DNA of 64,000 nt from Cladorhizidae sp. MBARI D1340-BT2. Its lineage: Eukaryota > Porifera > Demospongiae > Poecilosclerida > Cladorhizidae. The stretch is from positions 19,735,490-19,799,489 of the forward strand of contig JAQNBH010000014.1 in assembly GCA_028752905.1 (NCBI GenBank), given 5' to 3'. The position numbers were made by a program, and so were the translations under genes. Below are positions 12,464 through 25,057 of this stretch, piece by piece (the stretch's first letter is position 1; each line of letters begins with the position of its first letter). The notes beneath the pieces are model-generated. The model was not told where the DNA came from. It did not search any database and worked only from the letters and a program-made list of their open reading frames with translations.

Positions 12464-12649
12464 ATGCATGTAACCACCGGTGGGTTTGCTTCGGAAGAAC
12501 ATGCATGTGAGGTGGAGAAGTTCTTTACGAAGAACCCGTGGGCAGTGGCTAATAGGGTGGTGAAGCAGAACTGTGAGGCCATCCGGCTCAACGGAAAGTG
12601 GCTGGAGAGGGACAGGGAGGCAGTGAAGGAGTGGCTTGCTACTCAGTAA
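12464..12649 (+). CDS. Last exon of an M1 aminopeptidase (ERAP1_C-like)
   Basis: The frame ends with a helix-rich tail: EVEKFFTKNPWAVANRVVKQ, then AIRLNGKWLERD and VKEWLATQ, stop. This matches the end of the ERAP1_C domain of puromycin-sensitive and related M1 zinc aminopeptidases, where E-V-E-x-F-F and L-x-R-D-x-x-x-V-x-x-W-L recur. The catalytic HEXXH part is not in the window. Reading back in frame, a TAA lies near 12,442, and I see no good AG acceptor between it and the coding part. It is therefore either an exon with a damaged acceptor, a pseudogene fragment, or an exon whose start I misjudge. Family call firm, gene status uncertain. Confidence 0.6.
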   Translation: MHVTTGGFASEEHACEVEKFFTKNPWAVANRVVKQNCEAIRLNGKWLERDREAVKEWLATQ

Positions 12650-13761
12650 CAGTGTATTCCCTGTTTACTGCAAGTGTGGAACTTGATGGAAGACTCCTTT
12701 TTACATTACACTCCTCATATTTGTGTAGATATATATATACTTATAAAAGTACGTAATGCTTTGCTGCTTCTGACTATGACAGATTGTTGTTAACCATGTG
12801 CTCCTTATTCTAGTGCTGTGCTCTGTTCACATTCACTTTGCTAATGCAAGTTACACGGGCAACATGCAGTCACATGAAGCCTCTTCAAATAGAATATTTT
12901 ATGTAGTAGTGGCTATTGCCAACATCACAGAGGACCATTTGAGCTAGCACACGGGCATCGGTTTACGGCACTTCACTAGGGAACTTGGCACAAAGTTTCC
13001 AACAAACAATAGTTGACGTGAAGGAAGTTTTGTAGGGATCTGGTGGACATATAATTGATCAAGATGGACTGGTCGAAGGTATGGTGGATAAAATCACAAT
13101 TGAGTATAATGAGCACTGCATCTATCCTAACAACATACAGAACCAAATACATCTACAAACCTTGTCTGACTTCACAGACACATGGAAAGTGTAGACCTTG
13201 GACCTTTTCTGGTAAACCTCCACATCACAATGCTACCCCAGCAGTCTTTTCAGCCGTGTGCCAACTCTGCTATTTCCAGCCCGTCTTGCAGAATGATAGT
13301 TAATACTTAGCTGCCATGTATAATTTAGCATAAACAAGTTATATACTCGAGTCTTTTATTTAACAGATAATGACAAGTATGTATAATTAGGTTGCCAAAT
13401 GGCTCAGACAAGTCAACTGAGGAGAAGGATGCTGATTGGTCAGAGACTCATGCTGGAAGGCCACTCCAGAATACCAAACATGGTCATTTTGGGAAAGATT
13501 GCGGACACGTCTGACGAGGGATGACGTGAAGAGAGAGAGAGAGATGAGTGAAAAAGAGAAGAACTTTGATAGATTTATGTGTGATTAGGACTTTTGAGAA
13601 CTGAGAGTAGTTGCATTGTTGTTCAATTAAAAGGCGGCACACCTCGTTTGTGCCTTGTTTGTAATTAAAGCTATTTAACTCGCTCTCAAATTGTAGCTAC
13701 AGGAATACTGTAGGCTGGATCTGGTAAATTAGAATAGCGTGGTTCTAATTTGGACTAGGCA
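12650..13761. other. Unassigned stretch
   Basis: It begins as the presumed 3' flank of the aminopeptidase exon. Around 13,040-13,190 a frame reads DQDGLVEGMVDKITIEYNEH, then a stop. This could be a decayed exon but I cannot name it. A ga-rich run (gagagagagag) lies near 13,532. Nothing else supported. Confidence 0.3.
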
Positions 13762-14136
13762 TCAAAGTGTTCCTATACGTTGCCAAGCTAAAGCAGCAGG
13801 AGTGTAGGGAGTGGGATGCTTACACTGCCCCATGCTTGAAGCAGACCCCCCAGCAATCTGCCTCATGCTTGACACAGGCTCCCCAGCAGCCTGCCCCAAA
13901 CCAACAATTTCAGTGCTCGCATGCAAAAGGCCAGCCTCAACAACAGACTGACCTGTTCTAGCTGGTACTCGCGGAGGACCTACTACGGACTCGCTACTAG
14001 TCCGAACCGGAGGGTTTGACGGTAAAGAAGAGCCAGCATCACTCGTGTCTTCAGCTTCTATTCTCATCTTCTTCACCGGTCGTACCCCAGTGAAGACTTT
14101 GGGTCTCTTCTTCCAACGACAACTGGAACGCTGCAT
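13762..14136 (-). CDS. Hypothetical protein, possible first exon
   Basis: A 124-codon frame starts with a basic segment (RWKKRPKVFTGVRPVKK) and continues with Ser/Pro-rich text. It has an internal near-repeat (SSMRQIAGGSASSMGQ). No domain is recognised. A short basic leader of this kind is common at the start of transposase-like proteins, so it may be an orphan first exon. It could equally be chance. Confidence 0.25.
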   Translation of the reverse strand: MQRSSCRWKKRPKVFTGVRPVKKMRIEAEDTSDAGSSLPSNPPVRTSSESVVGPPRVPARTGQSVVEAGLLHASTEIVGLGQAAGEPVSSMRQIAGGSASSMGQCKHPTPYTPAALAWQRIGTL

Positions 14137-17100
14137 GATAGTAGCTTTAGAATCGCACTAGAATCACGCAGAGGTTCGATCAAAGTTGGAAACTGAGAAA
14201 GAACAATGTGGCATGCGCAGGAGCAGACCTTTATACCCCCCATTGCGCAGAGAGCACGAAAATGACGGAATAGTACTGAGCGATATTTTAGCCAAGTTTC
14301 AAGTCTTGGCCATGAATGGTTATTATATTGTGAACGATCCAACTTACTGCGTTTATTCAGGCTTCTTCTTGTTCATCGCGCAGAGTTGTGCAATGAAATG
14401 GGAGGATAAAAAGTATCATAACTCAAGAATGGTTGACAATAAAATGTTGAAACCTGAAATGCAGCTAGTTTAATAGTGAAGGTATAGAATGATGGGAAGG
14501 AGAGAAAAAGGAAAAGAAAGAGGGGAAAATGTGGAAAAATACTCTTCTACCCGCCTAAAGCCCTCTCCAAGCATTTAACTGTGGCAGATCTTTTTGTTAG
14601 ATTATGCCTTACCACAAGTAACTAAGTTGAGCAGAACCCTTCAACATCTAATTAATTTGACTGCAATATCAAGCCTGGTTGAGTCTACACTACTAACACT
14701 GTATGTTCCTGTAGCAAACTAGGTCTTGCAGCTTTTGGATGAAGGTGAGGATCTAGAGGCAGCTACTGAATGGAAAACATTATATGCTTCTGGGAAAAAG
14801 TAGCTAAACCATTTCATAATGACTTGACAAGCAACATTAAAGCCGTTTTTGCACTCAAGGTGTAGTATCATCCTTTAGCAACTTTGATTTTAGGAAGCTT
14901 CCAAAATTTGATTTTCCGGATTGTGCACCACATGGAAAAGATAAGCTAGTTGGCCATTATGAAAAGAAATGGTTCCTAAATCTGTTGAAGGTGAAAGGTT
15001 TACAAAACGTGCTTTGATTTCATTGGATGAAATCCATTCAGAATGGAAAAATTTACTGATGGTGTAACTCATCACCAAGCAGCACAAAGAAGACCTACAG
15101 AAACAGCTAACAGAACTGATTTCTACTGAAATGCTACTAACAATGTTTCCTATAGCCCCAGATGTGTCACTGATGTAGGAGGCATAAACACAACATTCTC
15201 CATCACATCATTGACCCTGGTGAACACTTCATACATATTATCTGCATGTGACAATTAACAACCCTAATATCATTAATCAGTGCTAATCACCAGTGGAGAC
15301 CTAAAAAATGGGGCACTTTTACATCAAAGATTACATTTATACAACTAATATGCTAAAGAGAACACATACACATATACTACATCTAATATCTTACATCTGG
15401 AAAATGTGGCAGATTATTGGGTGGAGTGATATTAACTGGTTTGGAAATTATATTTAGTTGATTGTCATGTGTGATGAAAAGTGTGGTTATGTCTAGCATT
15501 AGGCATAGCGGTGAGTCATCTTGAGGATTCATGTCTATGAGGAAGATTGTAGCTACTCATAATTGAGGAAATATTTGGGGATGTTTAGAATCATATGCAA
15601 AGGCAGTGTTTTGAAGGAACATCACCATCAAACATGTAGCTACCTCAGAAGATATCCACTACGTGTTCTTTGTCTGACAATGATGAAACCATTGTTGGAA
15701 ACCTCTCTCTCTCGCTTGAACAGCATCAAATTATGCTTACAACAAAGACTTCCATGGACCTCACATTCCTGTCTACCTCACAATTAACCTCTAACTGCTC
15801 TTGCTCTCTGCTTCATCAGCCCAATCAATCTTGTTCTTTTCCTTCAACTTCCTCTTTGACTCATCTGACCCAAATTTTTTATTAAACTTCGGCTCATACT
15901 TATTCAGGTTCTCATCCTACCAACCCAATCTCTCAACATTCCTCAGAATATCTACTAGCAAAATGATCAACCAGCCAACCTCCAATCCCTCTAGTCCTCA
16001 TTCATAAAGTTTATTTTACTCTCTCCTTTTCTCTAGCTTTCTTTACCCTATAGATAGCCAAACATTGCCACCTCAGCCATATTATTACTCATCCTAACGA
16101 CACTCTACCCAGCCTCTCCTGTGTTAACTCTAAGCTTCTTACGAACTGCTTGTCCATCACATATTGGCTGCATGTTTTAGGCTTATCCTAGCCGGAGTTT
16201 GCAAAATGAACCTTCCTCTTTCAGCCTCTGTCAAATCATTCATTCACCTCATCCATTGACCAACCTAGCCACTTTTCTACTTTCTTTGTCATTTTCAGCA
16301 ACTATGAGTAATATATTTCCCTTAGATACTTCTCAATATTACTATCCAATTTGTTGACATCAATAATTTATCAGTGTATAGTGTTAGGCCGGCAACAAGG
16401 GATTTCAAATAGATTGTTTATTTCACCTTTGCTTGCCACAGAATGCCTTGCATTCATTTCTAGTTGGTGAGTGAAGAGAGCCCTCACAAGGGAGTTGGAT
16501 GGAAAAGTTGATATTGCCAAGGCGTAGCTATGTATATATGTATGTTTCTATCTATGTATGTATATGTATATTACTTTCACTGTAAATAGGAACACCCATC
16601 TTAAATAATGTGGGCTTATTAAATTGGGACTGTTATGAGAAAACAACTTGGCTCGAGCTGCACCTGACAAGTGAATTGTGCTGCTTATGCTGAAAACAGA
16701 ACTATGCATATAAAGAAGCTAACATGGTTCAATACTCCTCTGGAAGCATGCTTGGTACTGAAATTTGTAAAGAAATAGCACTTCGATTTTAGAGAGTAGT
16801 AACATTTATACAGGGAATCCTTTCCAAAATAACAAGCATGTCTATGTGCACGATGTGCTGATGCAGCAGTATTTTGCCATGAATGCCCAGTTAGCTTTAT
16901 TATTTGGCAAACGATTGTGCCTGCATCGTGCAGTGACTGGCTCTATTAGCACCTGCATTTTTCTGGGCTAGGACCAAAGAAGAAAGTCCACCAATGAAAA
17001 ACTACAATGCAAGCTGCTACAACACTCTCAAAAGCCCACATATTTAGTGGATTCTTGCGTGCATGTGCATACTATAACCATAGTTACTTGCACAACTGCA

Positions 17101-18340
17101 GATTCCAAATCTTTTTAAGCAGAATAACTAACTAGCTGTTTAATTTTCCAGAATAAAAAAAGAAAATAGACTTCAGAATAACAAAGGAGAGAAAAGACAA
17201 AGCCTGCTTAGGAAACAGCAGAACAAAGAGAACTGAGATTTGGGGGGAAAGAGTGAGTGTTATAAATAAAATAGTGGGAGAAGCATACCAGCCCACGATG
17301 GAGAAACTTCCTTAGGATCAGTGAAGTTTCATTCTAACTAGCCACTCTATTCATCAACATACTCTAGCTATGGACATATTTACTAAATTGGAAATGATCG
17401 TCACGGCCGAGTATTAAAATTGAAATGATCAATATAGAGCTGCAACTCTTTGAAAACTGCGAGGAATAATTTAAAAGCTCAGAGATTTACTACACACTCA
17501 TAGGGAGAAGAAGTAAGGGGGAAATTATGGGTCTGTGAACAGGACCAATAAATGTTGGTAAACTTAAAATATTGCTTATGACAATGAGTCATGGACTTAG
17601 AATGAAACAGGTTCATGCACAAGAAAAAAAGATGTAACACAAGTAAGCATATAGTGCTAATTAATTTACTGTTTTTTACACTTACCACCAGATTGATCAT
17701 CATCTGACCCACCAGGAGCTGCAGTAAATGATATAATTTTTTTAAATTGAATGGAATCTGATAGAACTGGATACCAGTAGCTCTAAAGTCTAAGCTATAA
17801 TAATTGCAAGCTAAATGAAAAATGGAGTGACAGGATCATGTTCATATGAAGTTTAAACATGACTAATGATGACAGTGCACTAAATATACTGAGATGGTAT
17901 GTGTAAGCAATTGTGGCTCCAAGATAATTTGAGTGATAGGCTACATAAGTTAATTATGTAGAAATTATTATTATTTTATTAAGTTTTACTGACTCACCAT
18001 TAGACTCCATAATAGGAACTGCAAGAATAACAAAAAAACAATATTAATGAGTTACTCTATTACAACAATGTGGAGGAATGTAAGAGGTGTGAATAAGAAG
18101 AGACTGAGGAAGGCTTCAATACAAAATACTGATGATATGGAGGACTAGCTGAGAAGAATTGAAGGGATGAAAAAATCATCTAGTAAAAGGGGAAGATGTG
18201 GTTGAAGTAGAGAAGAGGAAGGAAATAAAAATAATAAGGTTTTAGCCAAGCATTTGGGAAGGATTAGAGAGAGTGTCCAGGTCAGGGGAGTGTGTTCCAA
18301 TTGAAAACCTAGAATCGACTGCTAAAGAGGGGAACTGGAA
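14137..18340. other. Long unassigned stretch
   Basis: AT-rich intergenic or intronic DNA. Short plus frames at 15,563-16,007 are Ser/Leu-rich and overlap in different phases, which looks like chance. I see no RNA gene, no clear transposon end and no conserved domain. A (tatg)n-like run lies near 16,530-16,570. Confidence 0.35.
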
Positions 18341-18385
18341 GATGGGTGGGTTGGGTTCCAGGAGCTATACACTATTGAGAAAGAG

Positions 18386-18536
18386 TTGAAAACGGCGAAG
18401 GATCCTGGTCATGATGGAGAGTGGCAAGGAAAAGTGATGACAAAGGTGCTGGCAGGTAGGCTTAGTAAGGCTACAGAGAATCATATATTAATAGAGGATC
18501 AAGGTGGATCCAGGCCAGCGAGAGGATGTGCTGTAG
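18386..18536 (+). pseudogene. LINE reverse transcriptase fragment
   Basis: The frame reads KTAKDPGHDGEW and then KVLAGRLSKATENHILIEDQ, GGSRPARGC. This is the fingers region of a non-LTR reverse transcriptase, where K-x-L-x-x-R-L and DQ-G-G-F/S-R-P-x-R-G-C recur. The text between the GPDG-like motif and the KVL motif is missing, so it is internally deleted. It is cut off on the right by the next hAT at about 18,537. Clade not assigned. Confidence 0.65.
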
Positions 18537-21400
18537 TCACCGGCGGTACTAAGGGGGGGGGAGGGGACATCCTCCCACCCAACCCACACAGCTTTACCAG
18601 CCAGAGCAAAAGCTAAGCTCTATCATTCACACACAAATCAGTCACAGTGAATATGATGAGTCAATAATTTTGTTGGCGCAGTTTGTGAGGTCGCATGACA
18701 TGGCGACTACCACGAGAATAAGATTGAGTCGAGTACTTGTTGCTTGCTATTGCAAATTGTAGCTTTGAGCTAGCAGCTAGTGAATGTGCTTGTATCGTAG
18801 ACTCGTAGAGACCTAGTGAAGCGCTAGTATTTTAGAGAGCTAGTTCAATGTGAAATATGGATATCCGAAAATATTTCAGCATCAGCACTAGCACCCAAAG
18901 AGAAAATGAGCAATCTTCCACTTTTAACACAGAGCCCACTTTGGATCTAGACTCTCAGTCTGCTGGCCCAAGCGTACTGGAGGTGAGAACCAATTAGGCT
19001 ACTTGTACTGATTTAGCAACAAACAGTTCATTACCTGATGATCTCCCTGTCCCAATACCACCTGGAAACGTAATTTGATAAAGATATATAGTAGTCAAAA
19101 GTCCAACCCAACCACGCAAGTATAATTTTCCAAAGAAAAAGTTCAGCAATGTTAATTTATCATTCAACACAGCCTGGTATTATGTCAAAGAAGCAAATGG
19201 TTGGTTGGAGTATTCCGCAAAAAGTGACAAAATGTACTGTTTTGCATGTCGTTTATTTGAAAATGATCGCAGAGAGAAAAATGAGCCAAATTGTGTGTCG
19301 GTAGGAGTTTGTAACTGGAAGAAGGTGCTGGAAAAAATAAAAAAAGCATTATAAAAGTACTCAGCATTTAGTGTGCGGAAAGTGCTCGTGAACATTTCCT
19401 TCAGATCAACAGGCACGTAGATGTCATGTTCGACAAAGGCCGAGAGGAAGAAATTACAAGAAGGTAACAAGAAATTGAATAAATAGACGCTACCTACGAT
19501 TGGTAGATATAGCAAAAACATTAGCAAAGTGTGGAATGCCATTTAGAGGTCACAATTCATTACAAAGGGGAAACTTTTTGGAAATAGTTGGTTTGTTAAG
19601 TCGATGGGACCCAGTATTTGCTGAATACATGGAAAGTGGAGCAAGAAACTGTACATACCTTTCTAACAGGGCTCAAAATGACCTTATTAAAGCTATGGGA
19701 GATCTTGTACAGAGGCAGATCGTGGACGATGTAAAACTGGCCAAATTTTACCATCTTGATGGATGAAACTACAGATGTATCTGGAAAGGAGCAAGTGTCT
19801 GTCATGGTTAGATTTGTGGATAGTGAAGAAGTCATCCAAGAGCGTATAATTGCCTTCAGTGTTGTTCCAAAAACAGACTCAGAAACACTATTCAAGCTTC
19901 TCAGTGAGACTTTGAGTACTTGTTATCTGAGCTGGTCACAACTAAGAGGACAGTGCTATGATGGGGCCAGCAATATGAGTGGACAACATCATGGTCTTCA
20001 GGCAAGAATCAAAGTTGAGGCACCCAAAGCTCTTTATGTGCACTGTTATGCAAATTGCCTCAAATTGGTGTTAGTAGATGCAATGAAGAGTAACAAGATA
20101 GCAAGGAACTTCTATGGAACTCTTGAAGCATTGTATTGTTTAATTCGCCAGAGTACTTGTCGACACAGCTTGTTTCAGACACTGCAGTGTTAGTTTGAGA
20201 CAACTACTCATGAAACTGAAAAGCTTGTGATCAAAAAGCTTTGCGAAACTAGATGGGCATGCAGATATGAAGCCATAAAGGCAATCGAGGCAAATTTCCA
20301 AGTCATTTTTTAACTACTTTCTACTATCGAAGATGAAACATCACAGGCAAAGGCTGCAGCTAATGCTAATTGCACCAATTTCAGAGGTTTGAGTTTCTCC
20401 TGGCCATGACTGTGCTAAAGCAGCTCCAGGAGCTTACTAATATCGTAAGTCAGTATGTTCAATCTAGGCAGATTGACTTAGGAGCAGCAGTTGTATCCAT
20501 CAAGGCCACACTCACTATTTTAAGGAGACAGAGAACTGAAGACAAGTTTCGGGAGTTCTTTGGGAGACAGCTACTTCTCTTGCTAACACAATTGGTGCTG
20601 ATATTCCCACAATGCTCTCTGCACGGAGGAAGAGAGTCTCGCTGCGACTTGATCATAATTATGTGGCATACTGAGCATCATCACGAAACGGTTGAAAGTA
20701 AGTACAGAGCAGAATTTTACTATCAGGTACTGGACGTATTGATAGAACAAATAGAAATGGGATTCTCACAAGAAACACAGAACCTCTCAGCTAGCTCCAG
20801 CCTAAAAAATTGCTGAAGCGGGGTGAGGAGCAAGAAACTGACATCAACTTGCAGCACTTAGCCGAGTTCTATGGAATGAATGAATCAGCTCTGAAAACAG
20901 AGTATTCCCTGTTAAAAGAATTTAGGAGAGACCATCTTCAAAACATGTATGTATTACAAGTTTTGCATCAGACTGGTCTGCACAGAGTGTATGGAGAACT
21001 ATACCAACTTTATCGTTGGTTTGTCACAATTCCTGTGACCACAGCATCCTGTGAGAGAAGCTTTAGTAAACTTGCCATTGTTAAAATCGATCAACGACAG
21101 CTCAAGAGAGAGTTCAGAACTTAATGATTCTTTTGGTTAAAAATTATATCACTGCTAAGCTAAATTATGACTCTATTATTGGGACCTCGACGATTGCAAT
21201 TATGATTCCCAAAAATATAACATTTAATGCATTTAATATATATATATTTATATAAATCAATGGCTTTGATGTTAATTTCTGTATGACATAAAAAATTAAA
21301 AAATTCATAGAGGTGATATAGCAGATCATCCCTAGCTATTTTGCATGCACCATGCAATTGTAGCTATGTTTCTCCCCCCCCAACATAGTAATGCTGTGCA
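18537..21400 (+). mobile_element. hAT transposon 3 (ZMYM type), ends approximate
   Basis: The left end is placed at CACCGGCGGTACTAAGGGGG, where the LINE fragment stops and a G-run/C-run hairpin typical of these elements begins. The right end is uncertain. A ctccccccccaacatagtaa stretch near 21,372-21,391 resembles the left end when inverted, but only loosely, and I could not find a matching target duplication. The interior is a decayed TTF-hAT transposase. Confidence 0.65.
18848..21124 (+). pseudogene. hAT transposase 3 (ZMYM/TTF type), broken
   Basis: The first exon starts MDIRKYFSIS at about 18,858 and ends at a GTGAGA donor near 18,981. The TTF zinc finger follows from about 19,100 (ANGWLEYSAKSDKMYCFACR). 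Several stops follow around 19,350-19,490. The catalytic core shows ILMDETTDVSGKEQ across a frame change near 19,755 and RGQCYDGASNMSG near 19,950. A TAG at 20,191 and further shifts interrupt the middle. The dimerisation tail reads TTASCERSFSKLAIVKI near 21,040. It differs clearly from hAT 1 and hAT 4, so this is a separate lineage. Inactive. Confidence 0.85.
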
Positions 21401-21469
21401 CATCTGTGTTCATAGTGTTGAGGGGAGTGTGTGTGCGTAACATTATGACATCACAGGGACGGCAGTTAT

Positions 21470-22208
21470 TTCCTGCAGGTCTAGATGCAAGCAAGGATAC
21501 TCTACAATGTGGATGTACCAGAGCTTCTAAATGCCACCCAGTGTGTTGATCGGCTTCATTCTCTGGAATATCCAACTCAATACTCTCCTCATTTTCCTTG
21601 AATCGAACAACATCTTTTACAATGAGTTGAGCTTTTTTGCCAAGCACCCATTGCTTTTTAAAGGTCAAGGTCTTATACAGCAGAAAAATACATCCAACTG
21701 GCAGGACTGCAAGAGGGACTGCTGAACAAACTCCTTCTATACATGGAAACCAAGTATGACTTCTCAGGGTGAGAAAAGAAAAATCTTGCACCATATTCGA
21801 AAAGTTTACACACGATTGTATAGAATGAAAACTTCTTTACACGAAGTTCTCCCCAAGTGGAAGTGAAGTTACCACCTTCAACGATGTGGTATTGGAATGG
21901 AGGTTTGGTATCTGAGCAGCAGGCGAAGGACAGGCGGTGTTTGTAATTTTTGGTCACACAATGATGGATTGTGATGGTGACTGGAGTGTTAAGTTCTTGG
22001 GGACAGTCTATCAGGTATATTCCACTCACACGCTCATGATTGTCAGGAAACACAAATTTGCCAGATACAAATGAAGAGACATGGAAAGTGCACTCCATGA
22101 CACCAGAAGGAAGACGACCATCCTCAAAGTGTAGTTTGACGCCATAATTTTTCCATTCGTAATCAGAGCCACAGTTACTGGCAGACTTGTCAGGTTTTAG
22201 TTTGATCA
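21470..22208 (-). pseudogene. ZU5-domain protein fragment
   Basis: Reading leftwards, a consensus acceptor (tgtccgcag) ends at 22,209. The exon then reads WKNYGVKLHFEDGRLPSGV, FVFPDNHERVSGIYLIDCP and ITIHHC. This is the ZU5 pattern found in ankyrin, UNC5 and many sponge scaffold proteins. A stop at about 21,673 (after SPASWMYFSAV) and a frame change follow. Downstream text in another frame (FKENEESIELDIPENE, GWHLEALVHPHCR) still fits the family. No upstream exons are placed and no transmembrane part is certain. Either a decayed paralogue or one with sequence errors. Confidence 0.6.
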
Positions 22209-22218
22209 CTGCGGACAT

Positions 22219-23402
22219 AATAATATTATGTAACTCAAGTTCTAGGTTTGTTGATGACAGTGTTTACAGTGTTCTAGACATAAAGTTAATGATAATCATA
22301 AGAGCCTGTTAAAAATAGTTGGTTGAACCAATATGGAGAGAGTGCGAGCACACTTATTGATATCAAGGGAAGTAGAGGCACTCAGTAAACAGCGCAACCT
22401 CACCCTCCCGTAGCAGACAATAATAATAGTGTTGTTGTTACTTACACATTGTGACACTTTGGGAGTTATAGTGATAATGACAAAAACAACAATTATCTAC
22501 TTTCTACAACATCAGCTATAGAAAGTGTTTTATTTAAACACCCCCCCCCCCAACCCACTCTTCTTTTCCTAGTCTCTCAGTGCATATGGATCTTTTTTCT
22601 TTATTCATTATCATCATTATTACTTTTTGTTGAAGCCCTTTGGAGTTTATGATGGTCAATCAGAGCTGATAAATGGTCTGGCCAATGCATAGGCAGTGGA
22701 ACCCATCTGGGTGACTGGACCAATTGGACCTGTTCCACCACCTATGTATGTAAGCATACATATTTGCTGCAGAGTGTCAGCAACATTGCCTTGCAGAATT
22801 AGATACTAGTGCTTGGAATGGGAGAACCAGCAGCTGGATTTTTCAGAAAATCTTATGGTCAAAATGATCTTTTATCAGGTTACTAGAATTAATAGTTGCA
22901 CATGGTAAATGTTGAGTAACCTGTGAAAACAGAAATCTTGTGGTAAATTTGTAGGGGGTTGGAATGTAGCTGCATGTGGAGATTTTGTATGACCAGTTAC
23001 CCGTCCCATGTACATGACCAGTACAATGTAATAAAGGCCACTTTGACTACAAGTATTTCTGAAAACCAACTAAACATTACATAGATGCCAAGTGTGATCA
23101 AGAGTGCTGGAATACTTGGCCTTGCTGTTAGAACTCGTGTCAATTGACATGCTCAGGTCAGTGCCATAGTGTAGCTTGTTTGCCATTATGAAAAGCTCTG
23201 ACTGCAGTTCTAAGGCTAGAGAGAATTAATTGTTGTTTTTAGGACCAAGATTCTGTTTCGTTGTTATTCTGTTTTGTTGTTGTTCTGTTTTGTTGTTGTT
23301 CTGTTTTGTTGTTGTTCTGTTTTTTTGTTTTTTTTGGCAGCAGACATCATAAGAGTAGAACTGTTATGATTATTTTGATGCACACATTATATACGCACTG
23401 AC
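22219..23402. other. Unassigned stretch with poly-C and G/T repeats
   Basis: No supported coding region. A poly-C run lies at about 22,540-22,550. A tandem ttctgttttgttgttg repeat occupies about 23,247-23,325. Confidence 0.5.
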
Positions 23403-24256
23403 CAATGGCGGTTCCAGGGCGGAGGGGTCTTTGGGTACTTAAGCACCCCACTCCAGCCTTAACACAGCATTAGCTAATTGACTCAAAATGCACTCACTGA
23501 GTCTAATTCTTATGCTTTTCAGTTTGCATGCTGCAATATGGGCACATTGCCAGTGCTGCGGTTGGTAAAGGGTCTGTGCATGGAACTTACTCGCTGCAAG
23601 CAAGAGCTGCAGTTTAGTTGCTCATTCCACAATTGTGGGTGTGTCAATAGCCATGCTGCACAGATGTCCAGCCCTGCACCTTGTTTTGCGTGGTGTGGAA
23701 CTTGGTGTTTGAAATTACGCTAGCCATGAAGAGATCTGTTGCTCAAACTGGTTAAAGAAAAAGAAGTCCTCAGAAGAAAACTGTCCTGACAATAATTTAT
23801 CCCCAACTACCTATGCAGTGAATCAACATACTGCAGTTTACCCTCAAACTGAATCAGCCCAGTTGGATCCTGAACCAAGTTCATCAAGTTTGACATCTTC
23901 TCTTCCACTACTTTCTTCCCCCCACCCACTGCCTATCTGGACATTGGCATTTTGCTACAAAGTGGAAATTTAAATCACCTAACACAAAGTATTAAACTTA
24001 ACATCACGATTTCATTCCAGATTCTTCATGTAATTATCCTGCTAAGTATTTTTTTGGCATCAATCATCGCTTTAAAGGGAGGCTTGCACAAAAAAAAACT
24101 TATTTTTTTGTTGCTGTTATCTGCTCAATAGGATGTGCTGAGTATGTATAATTTTTTTTAGCTTCTACAAACAAACCCTTGTTGAGTTAGAGAGCCTTCT
24201 TTGGCCTCATTTTGACAGTCCATAGGTAACTTCCTGTTTGGGGGCGTGGCTCCGCG

Positions 24257-25016
24257 ATGATGTCACAAGGAGAGACGGATTTCGATGGCTGGAAAACAGA
24301 GGACTCTGTCTCTGTAGCTAGCTCTAGCAGCCTACACCTCTCATTTTCTTCTTCAGCAATTGAAAGTTCATCTGAACTATCAGATACAGGCCTAGCTGAA
24401 GAGCAGCAATCAAGTGGAACAGTAGAGCCTTATCTCTATGAACCTTCAGAAGCTGAGGATAGTAGTGTAGGCACTGTTGAAAGTGATGATTCATTGCAAC
24501 ACAGACTAGAGAACACTAACTGGTAAGGATTTGGCTAGCTCTAGCTAGATTTACTGAATCTACTTCACCTACTCCACAGGTGAAACTGGTCATTGCCAGG
24601 TGATGCCTACTGGTCTTGAGTGTATTTGCTGCCATAAAATTGACAAGATAATGTCCAAGATGCAGGAGGGTGAAAATGTGGTCAGCTGTATCATAGATTA
24701 TAAGGGATTTGGTCCAGTGTGCCTCAATACATGGTTCAAGCAGCCTATTTCACTTATCGGCAGCAGTATGGCACTGGTGATGTTCATCACATTCCCTTAC
24801 ATGAGTAAGTAAGTAAGTAGCTAACCAACACATCAAATACAATTTTTTTATTGTTATAGGCGCTACAGATTTATTTCATATTGCCAATTAACTAGCTGGT
24901 GTTGGAGGTGGCTTGGAAGAAGAGTCAGGGTGGTTCTTCCAAGCTGTGCAGTTACAAAGATTAGACAAACATTTCCATCAGAAAACTACAGTGGATTCAA
25001 GTACCCTGATATTTGA
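24257..25016 (+). pseudogene. P2X7_C-domain protein, left-arm copy
   Basis: The P2X7 intracellular (ballast) domain is a cysteine-rich zinc-binding module also found alone in many invertebrate proteins. Exon 1 is acidic and Ser-rich (MSQGETDFDGWKTEDS) and ends at a GTAAGG donor at 24,523. Exon 2 reads GHCQVMPTGLECICCH, CIIDYKGFGPVCLN, then a 4-bp deletion relative to the right arm shifts the frame, after which QAAYFTYRQQYG resumes. Exon 3, after an acceptor near 24,860, reads CWRWLGRRVRVVLPSCAV and SENYSGFKYPD, stop. Cys and His spacing fits the family. No channel (P2X pore) domain is present. The frameshift makes this copy non-functional as read. Confidence 0.82.
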
Positions 25017-25057
25017 CTTATGTTGTGAATGGATTAATTTAGTAATAGAGGTAATAT

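Noticed and set aside
14186..14473. 95-codon ORF opposite and beside the hypothetical exon
   Set aside because: No motif, overlaps another frame on the opposite strand, and codon content looks random.
21370..21405. Firm right end and target duplication for hAT 3
   Set aside because: Inverted likeness to the left end is only partial and the flanks do not match; left as approximate.
24257..25016. P2X7 receptor channel gene
   Set aside because: Only the cysteine-rich intracellular domain is present; there is no pore-forming P2X part on either side.
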